A stretch of 59,075 nt of DNA from Lachnospiraceae bacterium (GTDB lineage Bacteria; Bacillota; Clostridia; Lachnospirales; Lachnospiraceae). Below are positions 8,928-17,225 of the stretch, piece by piece; within the stretch, counting starts at the first letter, position 1; the number at the start of each line of letters is the position of its first letter. The DNA lies in assembly GCA_021771695.1 (NCBI GenBank), contig JAETON010000014.1, positions 1-59,075 on the forward strand, in the 5' to 3' direction. The notes under the pieces are model-generated. The model was not told where the DNA came from, searched no databases, and saw nothing but the letters and a program-made list of their open reading frames with translations. A program made the translations under genes and the position numbers.

Positions 8928-10715
8928 ATGACAAGACAAATACCTGTGAAGATATTTGCCGTTTGTATGATTGTACTGACTGCAGTCTCTGGATGTTCTG
9001 GAAAAGAGAGCATATCCAGTAGATCTGAAGTTTCCAAAAGTACAGAAAAAAGTTCTGAACAAAAGAAGTTTGACCGTTATTTGATGGATATTTTTACAGA
9101 AAATGTTACAGAAAATGGAATCAACCTGCATTACACTTTGGAAAATCCTGAGAAATATGGAATCAAAAATCAGAAAAAGAGTATTGGGGAAATTTGCAAA
9201 AAAGATATTATCAGTGGTAAAATACAGGCTGAGAAAGAATTAAAGCGGATTCGGAAGTTTGAATATAATGAGCTTTCTTATGGACAGCAGGATACCTATG
9301 ATGTTCTTTTGGAATATTTGACACTGCAAAAAGAACTTGCATCTTATCCTTATTATCAGACAATTTTAAGTCCTGTCTCTGGGGTACAGGCACAGCTTTC
9401 AATTACCTTTTGTGAATACCGATTGGATACAAAAAACGATGTGAAATTATATTTTCAGTTATTGTCTCAGACAAAATCATATTTTGAGTCTGTTATTTCT
9501 TATGAAAAAGAAAGGGTAAAACGAGGGCTGTTCATGTCAGATGATTCTGTAGATGCGGTCATTGACCAAATTCAGGAATTTATAGATTCTGAGAAAAAGA
9601 ATCCGCTGATTGAAACTTTTAAAGAAAGAATCTGTGCTATAGATGGATTAAGCCAGACGCAAAAGAATGCCTATATTTGTAAAAATGGCGAGATTGTTAC
9701 AAAGCAGGTAATACCGGCTTATGAAAAGCTGGCAGAGCAGCTAAAGACATTAAAAGGAAATGGAAAGAATTTGTCTGGTTTATCTCATTTGAAAAACGGA
9801 CGTGATTATTATAAAGTTTTGGTTCAAAGTAAAACAGGTTCATCAAAATCTGTTCCTGAGATGATTTCCATGACAGAGGAAAACATAAAACAGTGTATTC
9901 AGGAAACGTCTGTTATTTGTAAAAAGTATCCTGAAGTTTATGAAGAATATGCAAATCTTAATATAAAGCCGTATACAGGATCAAATCCTGAAAAAATAAT
10001 TGAAAAGTTAAAGAAAAAAACAAAAAAATATTATCCGAAAGCTCCAAGAGTGAACTGTCGTATAAAATATGTTCACAAATCAATGGAAAAAAGTGCAAGT
10101 CCGGCATTTTATATGATACCGGCGATTGATTCTTATAATGACAATGTAATTTATATTAACCGGCTTCAAATGGAAGATTTCAACCAGATTTATTCTACGC
10201 TTGCACATGAAGGATATCCGGGGCATTTATACCAAAATGTATATTATGCAGCACGGAAGGAGTCACCAATTCGCTATATTCTGGATTATCCGGGGTATTC
10301 TGAAGGCTGGGCAACTTATGTGGAAGGATGGAGTTATAGTACCATTGAGGCGGGGAAAGACAGTAAAATACTTGCAAGGCTGAATGTCCTTGGAATGGAA
10401 TTTAATCTTGCACTTTGTTCCAGAGTTGATTTTGGAGTTCATTATGAGGGATGGACAAAAAAGGAGACAGAAAAATATTTAAGCAGATTTGGAATTGATA
10501 CTGCATCTGCAGATTATATTTTTTCTATGATTGTGAGAGAACCTGCAAATTATTTATCCTACTATATTGGTTATCGGGAGTTTTTAGAGCTTCATGACTA
10601 CTATAAGAAACATGCAGGTAAAATATATAACTTGAAAACTTTTCACACAATGATGTTGGATGCCGGACCGTGCAGTTTTGACATTTTAAAGAAGCGCATC
10701 CGCGAGAACTTATGA
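8928..10715 (+). CDS. DUF885 family lipoprotein, putative zinc metallopeptidase
   Basis: A 595-aa exported lipoprotein. A lipoprotein signal peptide with lipobox VSGC puts the lipid-modified cysteine at about residue 23. The body belongs to DUF885, whose members carry an HExxxH zinc site; here it reads HEGYPGH near residue 426, with SEGWATYVEGW about 30 residues later, which likely supplies the third ligand. Inferred role: peptide hydrolysis at the outer face of the membrane; the substrate is unknown. It is divergent from metG and sits 16 nt before pckA with no visible terminator between them. Confidence 0.85.
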   Translation: MTRQIPVKIFAVCMIVLTAVSGCSGKESISSRSEVSKSTEKSSEQKKFDRYLMDIFTENVTENGINLHYTLENPEKYGIKNQKKSIGEICKKDIISGKIQAEKELKRIRKFEYNELSYGQQDTYDVLLEYLTLQKELASYPYYQTILSPVSGVQAQLSITFCEYRLDTKNDVKLYFQLLSQTKSYFESVISYEKERVKRGLFMSDDSVDAVIDQIQEFIDSEKKNPLIETFKERICAIDGLSQTQKNAYICKNGEIVTKQVIPAYEKLAEQLKTLKGNGKNLSGLSHLKNGRDYYKVLVQSKTGSSKSVPEMISMTEENIKQCIQETSVICKKYPEVYEEYANLNIKPYTGSNPEKIIEKLKKKTKKYYPKAPRVNCRIKYVHKSMEKSASPAFYMIPAIDSYNDNVIYINRLQMEDFNQIYSTLAHEGYPGHLYQNVYYAARKESPIRYILDYPGYSEGWATYVEGWSYSTIEAGKDSKILARLNVLGMEFNLALCSRVDFGVHYEGWTKKETEKYLSRFGIDTASADYIFSMIVREPANYLSYYIGYREFLELHDYYKKHAGKIYNLKTFHTMMLDAGPCSFDILKKRIRENL

Positions 10716-10731
10716 ATGGAGGAGTAACCTT

Positions 10732-12405
10732 ATGTCAACAAAAGCATACTACAAACATGATGAAATTGGGAAAGGAAAACCAGGTTTTTCAAAGACCAGA
10801 TCAATTATTGAAGCTGCCTTTTATGGTAACAACATAGTTGAAGTAAAAGACTTGAAACAGGCTTATGAATTAGCAAAGAATTCTCCTGGAACAATCGTAA
10901 CAGATATGCCGGTTTTTGAGCCGGAGAAAATCGGATTAGAAGAAGGAGCAAAAGTTCTTTTATTTAATGACGGTTCTGTAACCGGACGTTGTGCAGCAGC
11001 AAGAAGAATTGCCAGTGAACCTGGAGTAGATACCAACGATTTGGATTTAAAAGTAATGGATGCGGTTTATGATACCAGATGGTCAACTATGTACCATGCG
11101 CAGGTATATATTGGATTAGATCCGGAATTTATGGTAAAAGCACATTTATTAATTCCAGAAGGGGAGGAAAATATTTTATATTCATGGATGCTGAATTTCC
11201 AGTATTGTTCTGATGAATATAATAAAATGTATGAAGAATCCCAGCCAATTGGTGATGAAACAGATATTTATATTTTCTCTGATCCCCAGTGGAGTCATGA
11301 AGAACATCCTCTTGGATTGACATATTTTGACACAGATGCAAACTGTGCTGCATTATTAGGAATGAAATATTTTGGAGAACATAAAAAGGGAACGTTAACC
11401 ATTGCATGGGCAATTGCAAACCGTAATGGATATGCATCCTGCCATGGAGGACAGAAAGAATTCCGTCTGGCTGCTGATAATCATTATGTAGCATCTTTCT
11501 TTGGATTATCCGGTTCTGGAAAATCTACATTAACACATGCAATTCATGATAATAAATATCCGGAAATTGTGGTACTTCATGATGATGCATTCATTATTAA
11601 TACAGAAACAGGTTCTTCTATTGCATTAGAACCAACCTACTTTGATAAAACTGCAGATTATCCAACAGGATGCCCGGATAATAAGTATTTATTAACAGCA
11701 CAGAACTGTTCTGCAACAATGGATGATGAAGGAAAAGTTGTATTGGTAACAGAGGATATTCGTAATGGAAATGGACGTGCGATTAAATCTAAATTATGGT
11801 CACCAAACCGTGTAGATAAGATTAAATCTCCAGTAAATGCTATTTTCTGGATTATGAAAGATCCTACAATTCCGCCGGTAGTAAAAATCAATGGAGCATC
11901 TTTAGCATCTGCTATGGGGGCAACTCTTGCAACAAAACGAAGCAGTGCGGAACGTTTGGCACCAGGAGTTGATCCGGATCGTTTGGTTGTAGAACCATAT
12001 GCAAATCCATTCCGTACATATCCTTTGGTAAATGATTATGAGAAATTCCGTAATTTAGTAAAAGAAAGAAAAGTAGACTGTTATATTTTGAATACAGGAG
12101 ATTTCATGGGAAAGGATATTACTCCAGATATTACAATTTCAGGAATTGAACAGATTGTAGAAGGAACGGCAGAATTTAAACCTTGGGGACCATTTAGTAA
12201 CATGGAACTTTTGGAAGTGGAAGGATATGTTCCGGATTTCAGTGATGAATATTATGTAAATAAATTAAAAGCAAGAATGACAGACCGCTTGAACTTTGTA
12301 TTTGATAAGGATACAGAGGATGGAGGTTATAATGCACTTCCTACAAGAGCAAAAGAAGCACTTGCAAAAGTCATTAGTGAAGCACATAATAACGAAATCC
12401 AATAG
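10732..12405 (+). CDS. pckA: Phosphoenolpyruvate carboxykinase (ATP)
   Basis: A 557-aa ATP-dependent PEP carboxykinase that interconverts oxaloacetate + ATP and PEP + CO2 + ADP. In anaerobic Clostridia it often runs toward oxaloacetate. The P-loop GLSGSGKST is near residue 258, followed by HDDAF (metal site) and a TEDIRNGNGRAIKS segment. Length is slightly above the 530-540 typical of the E. coli form. A GGAGGAGT site precedes the ATG. It is followed 35 nt later by a MarR regulator gene. Confidence 0.95.
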   Translation: MSTKAYYKHDEIGKGKPGFSKTRSIIEAAFYGNNIVEVKDLKQAYELAKNSPGTIVTDMPVFEPEKIGLEEGAKVLLFNDGSVTGRCAAARRIASEPGVDTNDLDLKVMDAVYDTRWSTMYHAQVYIGLDPEFMVKAHLLIPEGEENILYSWMLNFQYCSDEYNKMYEESQPIGDETDIYIFSDPQWSHEEHPLGLTYFDTDANCAALLGMKYFGEHKKGTLTIAWAIANRNGYASCHGGQKEFRLAADNHYVASFFGLSGSGKSTLTHAIHDNKYPEIVVLHDDAFIINTETGSSIALEPTYFDKTADYPTGCPDNKYLLTAQNCSATMDDEGKVVLVTEDIRNGNGRAIKSKLWSPNRVDKIKSPVNAIFWIMKDPTIPPVVKINGASLASAMGATLATKRSSAERLAPGVDPDRLVVEPYANPFRTYPLVNDYEKFRNLVKERKVDCYILNTGDFMGKDITPDITISGIEQIVEGTAEFKPWGPFSNMELLEVEGYVPDFSDEYYVNKLKARMTDRLNFVFDKDTEDGGYNALPTRAKEALAKVISEAHNNEIQ

Positions 12406-12440
12406 GTTTATGCAAAGTTAAAAAATAGAGGAGGTGTCCT

Positions 12441-12875
12441 GTGGATAAAGATCTTTTAAATAATCTGGTAGTGGATTTATTTCATGGTATTTCATATGAA
12501 GAAGAGAAGGCTGTTATTACAGAAGAATTTAAAGATATTTCAAATAAAGACCTGCATATTATCGATGCAATCGGTATGAAGAAGCCAAGAAATATGTCTG
12601 CCATTGCAAAAGATCTGAACATTACCGTTGGAACACTGACTATTGCAATTAATAATCTTTTAAAAAAGGGATATGTAAAAAGAAAAAGAGGAGAAAAAGA
12701 CCGTCGTGTTGTGTATATTTCTCTTTCTGAAAAAGGAAAAAAAGCTTATACACATCATCGGGAATTTCACCGCCAGATGATAGAAGGGCTTTTGGTGTCT
12801 CTAAATGAGCAGGAACAGGAAATGCTGATTAAAGTTATGCAGTATTTTCATGATTATTATGCATCTAAGAAATAA
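12441..12875 (+). CDS. MarR-family transcriptional regulator
   Basis: A 144-aa winged-helix regulator. The recognition region MSAIAKDLNITVGTLTIAIN and the wing KRKRGEKDRRVVYISLSEKG near residues 70-95 are typical of MarR proteins, and the sequence reads close to the FabT subgroup. No fatty-acid genes lie nearby, so its target is open. The start is GTG, supported by GAGGAGGTG 5-6 nt upstream. Its place directly downstream of pckA suggests co-transcription. Confidence 0.88.
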   Translation: MDKDLLNNLVVDLFHGISYEEEKAVITEEFKDISNKDLHIIDAIGMKKPRNMSAIAKDLNITVGTLTIAINNLLKKGYVKRKRGEKDRRVVYISLSEKGKKAYTHHREFHRQMIEGLLVSLNEQEQEMLIKVMQYFHDYYASKK

Positions 12876-12879
12876 AAGC

Positions 12880-12915
12880 AGGATAGAATCTCTTTTGAGG
12901 TTCTATCCTATATTC
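12880..12915 (+). terminator. Bidirectional terminator between the MarR gene and spmB
   Basis: A 13-bp stem AGGATAGAATCTC / GAGGTTCTATCCT (one G-T) with a TTTT loop. It overlaps the last codons of the convergent spmB gene. Confidence 0.7.
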
Positions 12916-13430
12916 ATATAACAGCATAAAATGATAGAAGCAAGGATGCCTGTGAACGTTGCAAATAATGCACCTCTTAGTGTGTAGCGTGTTTTTTTGA
13001 TATGTATGGACGAATAATATACGGATAAAATATAAAAGCAAGTTTCTGTGGAGCTTAAAATGACAGAAGAAAGAAAACCGGGCAGTGAATCAGGACCGGA
13101 TGTTTTAAAAATATCCAGAAGAAATCCTGTGGCAGCAGAGGCAGAAAATAATTTTGCAAAAATTACAGGAAGGACTTCTTTTGGAATTTTGAAAAGAGTT
13201 CCGATAGGACTTAATAAATTTACTAATAAATCTAATGCACCGGAGGAACGGAAAATTTGTATGGCAAAAAATAGAGCGATTAAAGTTGGTGCTACCTCTA
13301 TCACTATTTTAAAACCATCGCTGACACCTTTTAAAAAGGGATCATACATTTCTTTTTTGGTAAATACTCCATATAAAATGATTGAAAAAATAAGAAACGG
13401 TAAAATTAAACTTGCAATTAGTGAAATCAT
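12903..13430 (-). CDS. spmB: Spore maturation protein B
   Basis: A 175-aa multi-pass membrane protein of the nucleoside-recognition (Gate) domain family. In Bacillus and Clostridium SpmA and SpmB are needed for full dehydration of the spore core. Hydrophobic helices recur through the length, with a conserved KEVLPVIFAKLFSASAATGFL stretch. The ATG at 13430 overlaps the spmA stop (ATGA) and has GGAAGG upstream. An in-frame start further upstream (13484) would lie inside spmA and has no such support. Confidence 0.93.
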   Translation of the reverse strand: MISLIASLILPFLIFSIILYGVFTKKEMYDPFLKGVSDGFKIVIEVAPTLIALFFAIQIFRSSGALDLLVNLLSPIGTLFKIPKEVLPVIFAKLFSASAATGFLLDIFKTSGPDSLPGFLSSVILSSTETCFYILSVYYSSIHIKKTRYTLRGALFATFTGILASIILCCYMNIG

Positions 13431-13999
13431 TTTTTTCGATCCTTCCATTTGATATAAAGAATGCCGGCAAAGGTGGAACAGCAAGTAGCAGCAATCCCCG
13501 GTAAAATAATATTAGAGGGATGTACAGAGCCGTATTGGCTTCGATAAGCGATTATGTTAATGGGAATTAATTGCAGAGAAGAAATATTTAAGATAAGAAA
13601 AGAACACATTTCATTGGTTGCAGTGTCTTTTTTTGGATTATCTTTTTGAAGTTCTTCCATTGCTTTTAATCCAGATGGAGTGGATGCCCATCCAAGTCCT
13701 AAAATATTAGCCACGATATTTGTGCTGATGTATTCTTTGGCTTTCGGATTTTTTAAATTGGGAAATAGAAAAGAAAGGAATGGTGATAAAACCCACTGCA
13801 ATTTATCTGTGATTCCTAAGGAAACAGCAACATTCATAATTCCAGACCATAGACCGACGACACCAAACATAAGAATACAAAGTTCAACTGCTTCTTTAGA
13901 AGAAGAAAGGATGCTATCGGACATAGAAACAATATTGCCATTAAAACTTCCCACAAGAAAGCCTGTCAGAATTAAAAAACTCCAAATATTATTAATCAT
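13427..13999 (-). CDS. spmA: Spore maturation protein A
   Basis: A 190-aa membrane protein paired with SpmB, from the same nucleoside-recognition domain family. Visible family features are MFGVVGLWSGIMNVAVSLGI near residue 44 and ANILGLGWASTPSGLKAMEEL near residue 95. It is translated first, and its stop is coupled to the spmB start. Together the two genes mark the organism as a spore former. Confidence 0.94.
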   Translation of the reverse strand: MINNIWSFLILTGFLVGSFNGNIVSMSDSILSSSKEAVELCILMFGVVGLWSGIMNVAVSLGITDKLQWVLSPFLSFLFPNLKNPKAKEYISTNIVANILGLGWASTPSGLKAMEELQKDNPKKDTATNEMCSFLILNISSLQLIPINIIAYRSQYGSVHPSNIILPGIAATCCSTFAGILYIKWKDRKK

Positions 14000-14078
14000 A
14001 GAAAAACTCCTGTTTTTTTATAATCTATTCCATAAGATTCGATTTTATGTTAATGGGAAAATTTTTTTCAATTTATTA

Positions 14079-14107
14079 TTGACATTTTAAATAAAGTATC
14101 GTAGAAT
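14079..14107 (+). promoter_or_regulatory. SigA promoter of tRNA-Gly
   Basis: TTGACA (14079-14084), a 17-base spacer, then TAGAAT (14102-14107), ending 33 bases before the tRNA. It is also divergent from spmA. Confidence 0.7.
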
Positions 14108-14140
14108 ACATATTGTTGCTAAGAAAAACATATATAATTT

Positions 14141-14211
14141 GCGGGTGTAGTTCAATGGTAGAACTCCAGCCTTCCAAGCTGATCACGTGGGTTCGATTCC
14201 CATCACCCGCT
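14141..14211 (+). tRNA. tRNA-Gly (TCC)
   Basis: Cloverleaf of 71 nt. The acceptor GCGGGTG pairs with CACCCGC, the anticodon loop CTTCCAA gives TCC, and the T-loop is GTTCGATTC. It is a single tRNA gene with its own promoter and terminator. Confidence 0.96.
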
Positions 14212-14224
14212 TGGATTTAAGAGA

Positions 14225-14257
14225 AGATATATTCTGAAAGGAATATATCTTTTTTTT
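14225..14257 (+). terminator. Terminator of tRNA-Gly
   Basis: A perfect 10-bp stem AGATATATTC / GAATATATCT with loop TGAAAG, followed by eight T. The T run also forms the left end of the next inverted repeat. Confidence 0.85.
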
Positions 14258-14297
14258 GGTATAGGAAATTTCCCTGAAATTTCCTATACCAAAAAAA
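14251..14297. repeat. Perfect 22-bp inverted repeat with a 3-nt loop
   Basis: The left arm 14251-14272 and right arm 14276-14297 are exact reverse complements (T7 GGTATAGGAAATTTC against its mirror ending in A7), separated by CCT. It is not a terminator on either strand, because A, not T, follows the stem in the plus strand and the same holds on the minus strand. It begins inside the T-tract of the tRNA-Gly terminator. Function unknown. Confidence 0.85.
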
Positions 14298-14417
14298 CGC
14301 TCCGCGGGATGTGCATGATGTGCAAAGGAAGGCAGCGAAAGCTGCCGCACATCAGCACGCAAAGCGGAACAAGTCCCTCAAGGATTGAGGGATTTAGGGA
14401 GTTCAAGGCGGACTTGT
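14298..14417 (+). other. Structured intergenic element with two nested hairpins (function unknown)
   Basis: This is a non-coding stretch, richer in G+C than its flanks. Hairpin 1 nests GCTCCGC/GCGGAAC (14299-14305 with 14364-14370, one mismatch), GTGC/GCAC, GATGTGC/GCACATC (14317-14323 with 14347-14353), and GGCAGC-gaaa-GCTGCC (14331-14346), which ends in a GNRA tetraloop. Hairpin 2 pairs ACAAGTCC (14369-14376) with GGACTTGT (14410-14417). It competes with a smaller stem TCCCTCAA/TTGAGGGA (14374-14381 with 14385-14392). It may be a small RNA, an attenuator for the XRE gene, or a dispersed genomic repeat. Confidence 0.55.
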
Positions 14418-14451
14418 CCTCTTTATTCTTGTTTCATTTTAATAATATGTG

Positions 14452-14510
14452 TTGACAACTATCCTTGTCATATGATAATATAATGACAAGAAAAGTTGTC
14501 ATTATGACAA
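14452..14510 (+). promoter_or_regulatory. Promoter and two operator palindromes of the XRE gene
   Basis: TTGACA (14452-14457) and GATAAT (14474-14479) give a promoter with 16-base spacing. Two palindromes share the half-site TTGTCAT / ATGACAA. One has arms 14464-14471 and 14483-14490 and straddles the -10 box. The other is compact, 14496-14510, with a single central base. Repeated operators around a promoter just upstream of a small HTH gene suggest autorepression (inference). Confidence 0.6.
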
Positions 14511-14543
14511 ATAAAGTTATCAATAGGATTTGGAGGTGAAGGA

Positions 14544-14762
14544 ATGCCGTTATATAATCGATTGAAAGAATATAGAGCAAGAATCGGTGTGAATCAACAG
14601 GAGATGGGAAAAATGGCAGGGGTGTCCAGACAGACCATCAGTCAGATAGAGAGGGGAGATTATTCTCCATCCGTAACATTAGCATTGAAGATTGCGAAGG
14701 TATTTGATGTAAAGGTTGAAGATATTTTTTTGTATGAGGAGGATGAGAGAGATGACAAATAG
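14544..14762 (+). CDS. XRE-family helix-turn-helix regulator
   Basis: A 72-aa protein made almost entirely of a Cro/C1-type HTH: QQEMGKMAGVSRQTISQIE forms helices 2-3 near residues 19-37, followed by PSVTLALKIAKVFDVKVEDIF. Such short regulators are often co-transcribed with a small membrane protein gene, as here with a DUF3169 gene overlapping its 3' end. GGAGGTGAAGGA precedes the ATG. Likely targets are the TTGTCAT palindromes just upstream. Confidence 0.9.
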   Translation: MPLYNRLKEYRARIGVNQQEMGKMAGVSRQTISQIERGDYSPSVTLALKIAKVFDVKVEDIFLYEEDERDDK

Positions 14763-15519
14763 AAGAGAAGAAATTAAAAGAGAAAATAAAAAATCATTAA
14801 AAGTATTTATAATTGTTTTAATCGCAGGAGGTATTGTTGGAGGATTTATTGGAGGATTTGGAGTTCGATTTGGCGATGACATGAAAAATGCGGCAGGTTT
14901 GCTGGCACAAAATATGACACAAAGGATTCCATATATCATGGTGGCGGCATTAATTATTTTTTGCGTAGCTGCATGGATATTATATCGCCAGAGCAAAGGT
15001 TTACAAACTACATGGGATGGAGAAAATGAAGAAACCCCAGTTCAAATTGATGTAAAAATAGGTTATGGGCTTTGGATAGCATCAATGAATCAAATTTTTA
15101 GCTTTTTTTGTTTTGCCGTAGGATTAAGTGATTCCATAACGCATGAAGCTGTTCACTTAAGATATGTTTTGTTTATTGTAGTTGTTTTTGCAGTAAATAA
15201 TTTTTTGACAATTTTTATTCAACAGAAGTTTGTTGATTTAACAAAAGAAATGAATCCAGAGAAATCAGGTAGTGTTTATGATCTTAAATTTCAGAACAAA
15301 TGGATGGACAGCTGTGATGAAGCAGAAAAAATGCAGATATTTCAAGCTGGATGGAGTGCATTTCGAGTAATGAATATTGTTTATGTAGTGTCATGGATGG
15401 TTACGTATCTTGCAAATGAATTTTTAGGAATGGATATTTTTGCATGTATTATAGTTGTTATTTTATGGGCAGTACAAACCAGTGTTTATTGTGCAAAAAC
15501 AATTCAGTTATCCAGGTAA
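14752..15519 (+). CDS. DUF3169 family membrane protein
   Basis: A 255-aa integral membrane protein. A charged N-terminus (RREEIKRENKKS) is followed by a glycine-rich first membrane helix (LIAGGIVGGFIGGFG) and at least five further hydrophobic segments. The match is to DUF3169, a family regularly found after an XRE regulator in Firmicutes; its function is unknown. The start at 14752 (ATGACAAAT) is chosen because GAGGATGAGAG lies just upstream and it overlaps the regulator stop. A longer in-frame form from 14716 lies inside the HTH gene. Confidence 0.8.
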   Translation: MTNRREEIKRENKKSLKVFIIVLIAGGIVGGFIGGFGVRFGDDMKNAAGLLAQNMTQRIPYIMVAALIIFCVAAWILYRQSKGLQTTWDGENEETPVQIDVKIGYGLWIASMNQIFSFFCFAVGLSDSITHEAVHLRYVLFIVVVFAVNNFLTIFIQQKFVDLTKEMNPEKSGSVYDLKFQNKWMDSCDEAEKMQIFQAGWSAFRVMNIVYVVSWMVTYLANEFLGMDIFACIIVVILWAVQTSVYCAKTIQLSR

Positions 15520-15590
15520 ATATTCCATCTTCGCATCGCTGTGTATTTTTGATATAATATTCTAATAGATGATGTTAGAAAGGGAATGAT

Positions 15591-16364
15591 ATGATTTTTG
15601 AGACTCATGCACATTATGATGATAAAAAATTTGATATAGACAGAGAAGAACTTTTGGCTTCTATGGAAGAACATGGAATTGGCACGATTGTCAATGTTGG
15701 TTCTGATATGGAGACATCCCGCTGGACAGCAGAGGCCGTAAAAAAATACCCAATGATGTATGGTGCTGTTGGTATTCATCCCAGTGAGACAGAGGGAATG
15801 ACACAGAGAGACATTGATGTATTAAAAGAACTTAGCAGACAGGAAAGAATAGTTGCCATCGGTGAGATAGGACTGGATTATTATTGGGATGAACCAGACC
15901 GTGGGATTCAAAAGAAATGGTTTGATATTCAGATGGAACTTGCCAGAGAAGTAAAACTCCCAATGATTATCCACAGCAGGGATGCGGCAAAAGATACGAA
16001 AGATATGATGGCAGCAGTTCATGCAGAGGAAATCGGTGGTGTTGTACATTGTTATTCTTATTCCAAAGAAATGGCAAAAGATTTCTTAAATATGGGATTT
16101 TATATTGGTGTCGGCGGTGTCGTAACCTTTAAAAATGCGAGAAATTTGAAAGAGACAGTTGAGTATGTACCAATAGAGAGAATTGTTTTGGAAACAGATT
16201 GTCCTTATTTAGCACCAGAACCAAACCGAGGTAAAAGAAACTCTTCTTTAAATTTAAGTTATGTGGCTGAGGCTATTGGAAATATAAAAGGAATTTCGAC
16301 AGAAGAAGTGATTGCAGTTACAGAACAGAACGCACAGGCATTGTATCGGATGAAAGAGGTATAA
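15591..16364 (+). CDS. tatD: TatD family metal-dependent hydrolase
   Basis: A 257-aa TIM-barrel nuclease/hydrolase. Metal-binding residues are visible in order: HAHYDD (HxH) at residue 6, IGEIGLDYYWD near residue 88, HSRDA near residue 126, HCYSYS near residue 150, and the final LETDCPYLAP near residue 199. Members have 3'-5' exonuclease activity on DNA and RNA. In B. subtilis this gene (yabD) lies between metG and rsmA; here it is directly before rsmA (stop followed by ATG). Confidence 0.93.
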   Translation: MIFETHAHYDDKKFDIDREELLASMEEHGIGTIVNVGSDMETSRWTAEAVKKYPMMYGAVGIHPSETEGMTQRDIDVLKELSRQERIVAIGEIGLDYYWDEPDRGIQKKWFDIQMELAREVKLPMIIHSRDAAKDTKDMMAAVHAEEIGGVVHCYSYSKEMAKDFLNMGFYIGVGGVVTFKNARNLKETVEYVPIERIVLETDCPYLAPEPNRGKRNSSLNLSYVAEAIGNIKGISTEEVIAVTEQNAQALYRMKEV

Positions 16365-17225
16365 ATGGAAAAGTTAAGCAGCCCAAAGAAAACCATAGAA
16401 GTTATTCAGAAATATAATTTTGATTTTCAGAAAAAATTCGGACAAAATTTTTTAATTGATGGTAGAGTGCTGGATAAAATTATTGATGCAGCAGAGATTT
16501 CTAAGGAAGATTTTGTACTTGAAATCGGTCCGGGAATCGGAACTATGACGCAATACCTTGCGGAAAATGCAAGGGAAGTTTTGGCTGTAGAAATTGATAA
16601 AAATCTTATCCCTATTTTAGAAGATACATTGTCAGAATATGAAAATGTATCAATTCTAAATGAGGATATTTTAAAAGTTGACATTGGAAAAATCGCAAAA
16701 GAAAGAAATGGGGGCAGACCGATTAAAGTTGTGGCTAACCTGCCATATTATATTACAACACCGATTATTATGGGATTATTTGAAAGTCATGTTCCAATTG
16801 CAAGTATTACAGTAATGGTACAAAAAGAGGTAGCAGACCGTATGCAGGCAGGACCCGGTACAAAAGATTATGGAGCATTGTCTTTGGCTGTGCAGTATTA
16901 TGCAAAGCCGTATATTGTTGCAAATGTTCCGCCAAACTGTTTTATGCCAAGGCCAAAAGTTGGATCAGCGGTTATTCGTTTAGCGAAGTATCAACAACCG
17001 AAGATTGAGGTGAGCAATGAGAAGCTGATGTTTCAATTGATTCGGGCGTCATTTAATCAAAGAAGAAAGACGCTTCAGAATGGAATTAAGAATTTTAGTG
17101 AATTAAACTTCTCCAAAGAACAGGTAGCAGAAGCTTTGGAGCAAATGGAAGTTTCTGCATCTGTCCGTGGAGAAGCGTTAACTCTAGAGCAATTTGCCCA
17201 TTTAAGCAATTTATTAGACCGGTAA
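16365..17225 (+). CDS. rsmA: 16S rRNA (adenine(1518)-N6/adenine(1519)-N6)-dimethyltransferase
   Basis: A 286-aa KsgA/RsmA enzyme that dimethylates two adjacent adenosines at the 3' end of 16S rRNA. FGQNFL begins the family signature near residue 26. The SAM motif EIGPGIGTMT is near residue 52, the catalytic NLPYYITTP near residue 125, and RASFNQRRKTL near residue 226. It follows tatD immediately. The rnmV gene that separates the two in B. subtilis is absent here. Confidence 0.96.
   Translation: MEKLSSPKKTIEVIQKYNFDFQKKFGQNFLIDGRVLDKIIDAAEISKEDFVLEIGPGIGTMTQYLAENAREVLAVEIDKNLIPILEDTLSEYENVSILNEDILKVDIGKIAKERNGGRPIKVVANLPYYITTPIIMGLFESHVPIASITVMVQKEVADRMQAGPGTKDYGALSLAVQYYAKPYIVANVPPNCFMPRPKVGSAVIRLAKYQQPKIEVSNEKLMFQLIRASFNQRRKTLQNGIKNFSELNFSKEQVAEALEQMEVSASVRGEALTLEQFAHLSNLLDR

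Noticed and set aside
14251-14417. Insertion sequence or MITE with the 22-bp inverted repeat as its end
   Set aside because: No second matching end, target-site duplication or transposase was seen within the window.
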